Origin: Tolypothrix tenuis PCC 7101
Lineage (GTDB): Bacteria > Cyanobacteriota > Cyanobacteriia > Cyanobacteriales > Nostocaceae
Assembly: GCF_002368295.1 (NCBI RefSeq)
Contig: NZ_AP018248.1
Span: 5,402,798-5,466,797, forward strand
Direction of reading: 5' to 3'
Length of the DNA stretch: 64,000 nucleotides
This document shows positions 61,722 to 64,000 of this stretch, one piece after another (the first letter of the stretch is position 1; the number at the start of each line of letters is the position of its first letter). Under the pieces are notes generated by a model. The model saw only the letters and a list, made by a program, of their open reading frames with translations, did not search any database and was not told the origin of the DNA. Made by a program: the position numbers and the translations under genes.

Positions 61722-64000
61722 CTAACTGATTTTGAAGGTTCCCACAGTTTCTTGTAACTCTTGGGAAATCTCCACAGTTTGTTGTAAAGATTGGGAAACT
61801 AGTCGGGAAGAATCGCTAGTGCGTTGTGACACAGCCACGATTTCTTTCATCAAGTGACTAACAGTTTGAGATGTTTGTACTTGAGATGCAGTTGCTAGGG
61901 AAATAGACTGCACTAGCTCGTCAATTTGACGTGATACATCCAAAATCTGCGCCAGACTGTGTTTTGCATCTTCAACGATGCGCGTACCTTCGACTACTTG
62001 GGTGGTTCCCACTTCCATCGCCTGTACGACTTCGCTGGTTTCCCGTTGGATATTTTCTACAATTTGTTCAATTTCTTGGGTGGCGGCGGCGCTTCTAACT
62101 GCTAGTTCGCCCACTTCTTCGGCAACTACGGCAAATCCTTGGCCTTCTTCACCTGCGCGTGCGGCTTCAATCCCCGCATTAATCGCTAGTAAGTTAGTTT
62201 GCACGGCGATTTGGTTAATCAAAGACACCACGCGGGAAATTTGTTGAGAAGATTCTCCTAACCGCTTCACTTTCTTGGCAGTTTCACCCACGGTTTCTCG
62301 CAGAGAAAGAATGTTTTGCACTGTCAAATCCATTGCTTGCCCACTCTTAGTTGCAGTGTGAGCGGCATGGTTAGCAATTGTCGCAGCTTGTTGGGCATTT
62401 TCTGCCACAGCTTGGATAGAATAAGTCATTTGATCAACGGCATCCAAAGTTCGGTTGATTTCAGATGCTTGGTTCATGGCTTCTTCTGCTAGCTGGCGGA
62501 TAGCGCCTTCGTTGGAGCCAATGGCTGTATTTACTTGGGAAGCAGCTTCTTTGACTTGGGTGACAATTTCCCGCAGGTTTTCCACAATCGAGTTGAAAAA
62601 GTCGGCAACTGTACCAATTTCCCCAGCTGTCACATCAGCCCGTACTGTTAAATCTCCTCTAGCGGCACCTTCAACGTTACTCAGCAATTCTAAAAGTTGC
62701 ATTTGTAATGCTTCTTTTTGTTGCCGTTCTTCTTTGGTGTCTTGTTGGGCAGCAGATTTAGCTGTTTCTAGTTCTTCTAGTAGCTTGGCTTGTTCTAGGG
62801 CATAACCAATTTGGGTGGCTACTTGAGTAAATAACTCAATTTCTGATTGCTGCCAATTGCGGGGGCTTTCGCAATGATGAGCAATCAACAAACCTCTCAA
62901 GTCATCTTGGAGGATAATGGGAGCGATTAAATTGCCTTGGACTGCAAATTTCTCGAGAATTTCGATGTAACAATTTGCTTCCGGTAAACCTGCCTCTTGA
63001 TAAATATTGGCGATCGCTCTGACTCGTCCTTCGCGATAAAGTTGTACATGGCGTTCCTGAAAACAAGGATCGTCAATCTGTACTCCCATCATTCTCGGCC
63101 AAACACCAGTCACAGCTTCTGCCACCACAATGCCATCCCAAGTGTCTGGATTCAACTGGTAGACGATGACTCGGTCTACTTTCAGTGCTTGCTGGACTTC
63201 GTTAACTGCGGAGGCGTAAATATCTTCAGTTTTGAGATTTCTGCGAATTTCTAAGATAATATCTGCAAGGATTTTGGCTTTTTGTGCTTCTCGCTCTTGT
63301 TCTCGCAATAATACTTGCAATTGTTCCGCCATCTGGTTAATATTGGTACCCAGTATGCCTAATTCGTCTGCTCTTTGGACTTCAAGACGGGTGTTGAGTT
63401 GACCTTGCCCAAGCTTGTTTACCGCTTCTGTGGCATTCAAAATGGGCTTTGTGGATTGTTTCGCTAACCAAGCGGCGATCGCAGCGACAATTAAGGCGGT
63501 TAATGCCGTACCAATGGCGATCGTCCACAATAATTCTCTCTGGGGTGCAAATGTAATTTCTGTATCAGTGGCAATAATTGCATCCCATTTTAAATCTGGT
63601 AATCCGGCAATTTTGATTGAAGGTACATAGGTCAGTAATTGCTGTTTTTTGCCCTGTTTGTTAACTGTAATAAAACTATCTATTTTATTTTTGCTTTGCC
63701 TTTGACCTAAACCTGGGAAATCTGTTTTGGCATCTCTACCTTCTTGATTGTTTTGTGTCGCGAGAAAAATTTTCCCAGATTTATCTAGCAAATGATATTC
63801 ATGCCCAGTATAGGCATAGTTTTTGATAGTTTCTTCCAACATTTTTACAGGTAGACGTGCCCTCACTACCCCAATATTTTGACCCGTTGTTTCATCTTTT
63901 ACAGGTGCAGCAATATGAACGCTGACAGCACCAGTAGTTTTTGATATTTCTGGTTGCCCAATAACAGCTGTATTTTGTTTCAGTGCGTCTTTAAAATACT
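61722..64000 (-). CDS. Methyl-accepting chemotaxis protein with cyanobacteriochrome-like GAF domain (5' end beyond window)
   Basis: The frame is open up to base 64000, so at least 759 residues are present and the start lies outside. Order: periplasmic Cache-type domain, membrane segment LLWTIAIGTALTALIVAAIA, HAMP, a GAF domain, and the methyl-accepting signalling domain with AGIEAARAGEEGQGFAVVA near the hairpin tip. The GAF (63.2-62.8 kb) contains DDPCFQERHVQLYREGRVRA, then AGLPEANCYIEILEKF and GLLIAHHCESPRNW. The DPCF motif and the Cys-Tyr correspond in position to the two chromophore cysteines of DXCF-type cyanobacteriochromes such as PixJ, with two extra residues before the second. It may be a photoreceptor or a non-binding relative. 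It signals to the CheA kinase encoded next. Confidence 0.92.
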   Translation of the reverse strand, partial: YFKDALKQNTAVIGQPEISKTTGAVSVHIAAPVKDETTGQNIGVVRARLPVKMLEETIKNYAYTGHEYHLLDKSGKIFLATQNNQEGRDAKTDFPGLGQRQSKNKIDSFITVNKQGKKQQLLTYVPSIKIAGLPDLKWDAIIATDTEITFAPQRELLWTIAIGTALTALIVAAIAAWLAKQSTKPILNATEAVNKLGQGQLNTRLEVQRADELGILGTNINQMAEQLQVLLREQEREAQKAKILADIILEIRRNLKTEDIYASAVNEVQQALKVDRVIVYQLNPDTWDGIVVAEAVTGVWPRMMGVQIDDPCFQERHVQLYREGRVRAIANIYQEAGLPEANCYIEILEKFAVQGNLIAPIILQDDLRGLLIAHHCESPRNWQQSEIELFTQVATQIGYALEQAKLLEELETAKSAAQQDTKEERQQKEALQMQLLELLSNVEGAARGDLTVRADVTAGEIGTVADFFNSIVENLREIVTQVKEAASQVNTAIGSNEGAIRQLAEEAMNQASEINRTLDAVDQMTYSIQAVAENAQQAATIANHAAHTATKSGQAMDLTVQNILSLRETVGETAKKVKRLGESSQQISRVVSLINQIAVQTNLLAINAGIEAARAGEEGQGFAVVAEEVGELAVRSAAATQEIEQIVENIQRETSEVVQAMEVGTTQVVEGTRIVEDAKHSLAQILDVSRQIDELVQSISLATASQVQTSQTVSHLMKEIVAVSQRTSDSSRLVSQSLQQTVEISQELQETVGTFKIS

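Overview
The window reads as chromosomal DNA of a filamentous, probably heterocyst-forming cyanobacterium (Nostocales-like). The evidence is a psbA gene for photosystem II D1, a complete cyanobacterial-type ppc, many HIP1 octamers (gcgatcgc), the heptameric short tandem repeats (taattgg, catgggg, agtcaaa) typical of Nostoc-like genomes, cyanobacterial families of unknown function (DUF928, DUF1822, DUF1574) and a PEP-CTERM protein. The exact genus cannot be fixed from this sequence alone.

Layout. 0-5 kb: 5' part of ligA, a membrane Ser/Thr kinase fused to a periplasmic-binding-protein-like sensor, and an NB-ARC ATPase. 5-8.5 kb: a small secreted DUF732 protein and a NarL-type two-component set in which a histidine-less pseudo-kinase lies between the kinase and the regulator. 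8.6-23 kb: a 42-bp tandem repeat, a secreted TPR-CHAT protease-like protein, a ParD/ParE-like toxin-antitoxin pair and three tandem filamentous-haemagglutinin-type exoproteins sharing one conserved C-terminus. 23-30.3 kb: a PEP-CTERM protein, then a compact four-gene run (sigma-like regulator, DUF1822, CHASE2-CHAT, secreted DUF928-like protein). 30.3-36 kb: repeat-rich spacer, then a type-I-secretion adaptor and a cNMP-domain ABC exporter whose C39 peptidase-like domain seems to lack its catalytic residues. 36.5-40 kb: DUF928 plus a CHASE2-GGDEF-EAL cyclic-di-GMP enzyme. 40-50 kb: psbA, an MBOAT/DUF1574 O-acylation pair, ppc. 50-58.5 kb: an accessory stretch with a second toxin-antitoxin pair, a decayed NB-ARC gene, nested inverted-repeat elements, small hypothetical genes, a Crp/Fnr regulator and a ribbon-helix-helix/Mop fusion. 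58.5-64 kb: a CheA hybrid kinase and the 3' part of a chemoreceptor gene whose GAF domain resembles cyanobacteriochromes.

Most genes belong to sensing and to the cell surface: secreted adhesin-like proteins, exopolysaccharide acylation, a type I exporter, c-di-GMP turnover and chemotaxis-like signalling. The strongest candidate for an undescribed system is the sigma-like/DUF1822/CHASE2-CHAT/DUF928-like cassette at 24168-30304, which combines a caspase-like protease, a periplasmic sensor and a possible transcription factor. A secreted TPR-CHAT gene beside three exoproteins with a common tail is a second candidate. The repeat content is unusually readable: one 173-bp element at 54075-54247 has perfect 16-bp inverted ends and a perfect 10-bp target duplication, and it sits inside a 643-bp element with perfect 17-bp inverted ends that also carries fifteen 21-bp repeats. 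No tRNA, rRNA or CRISPR array was seen.
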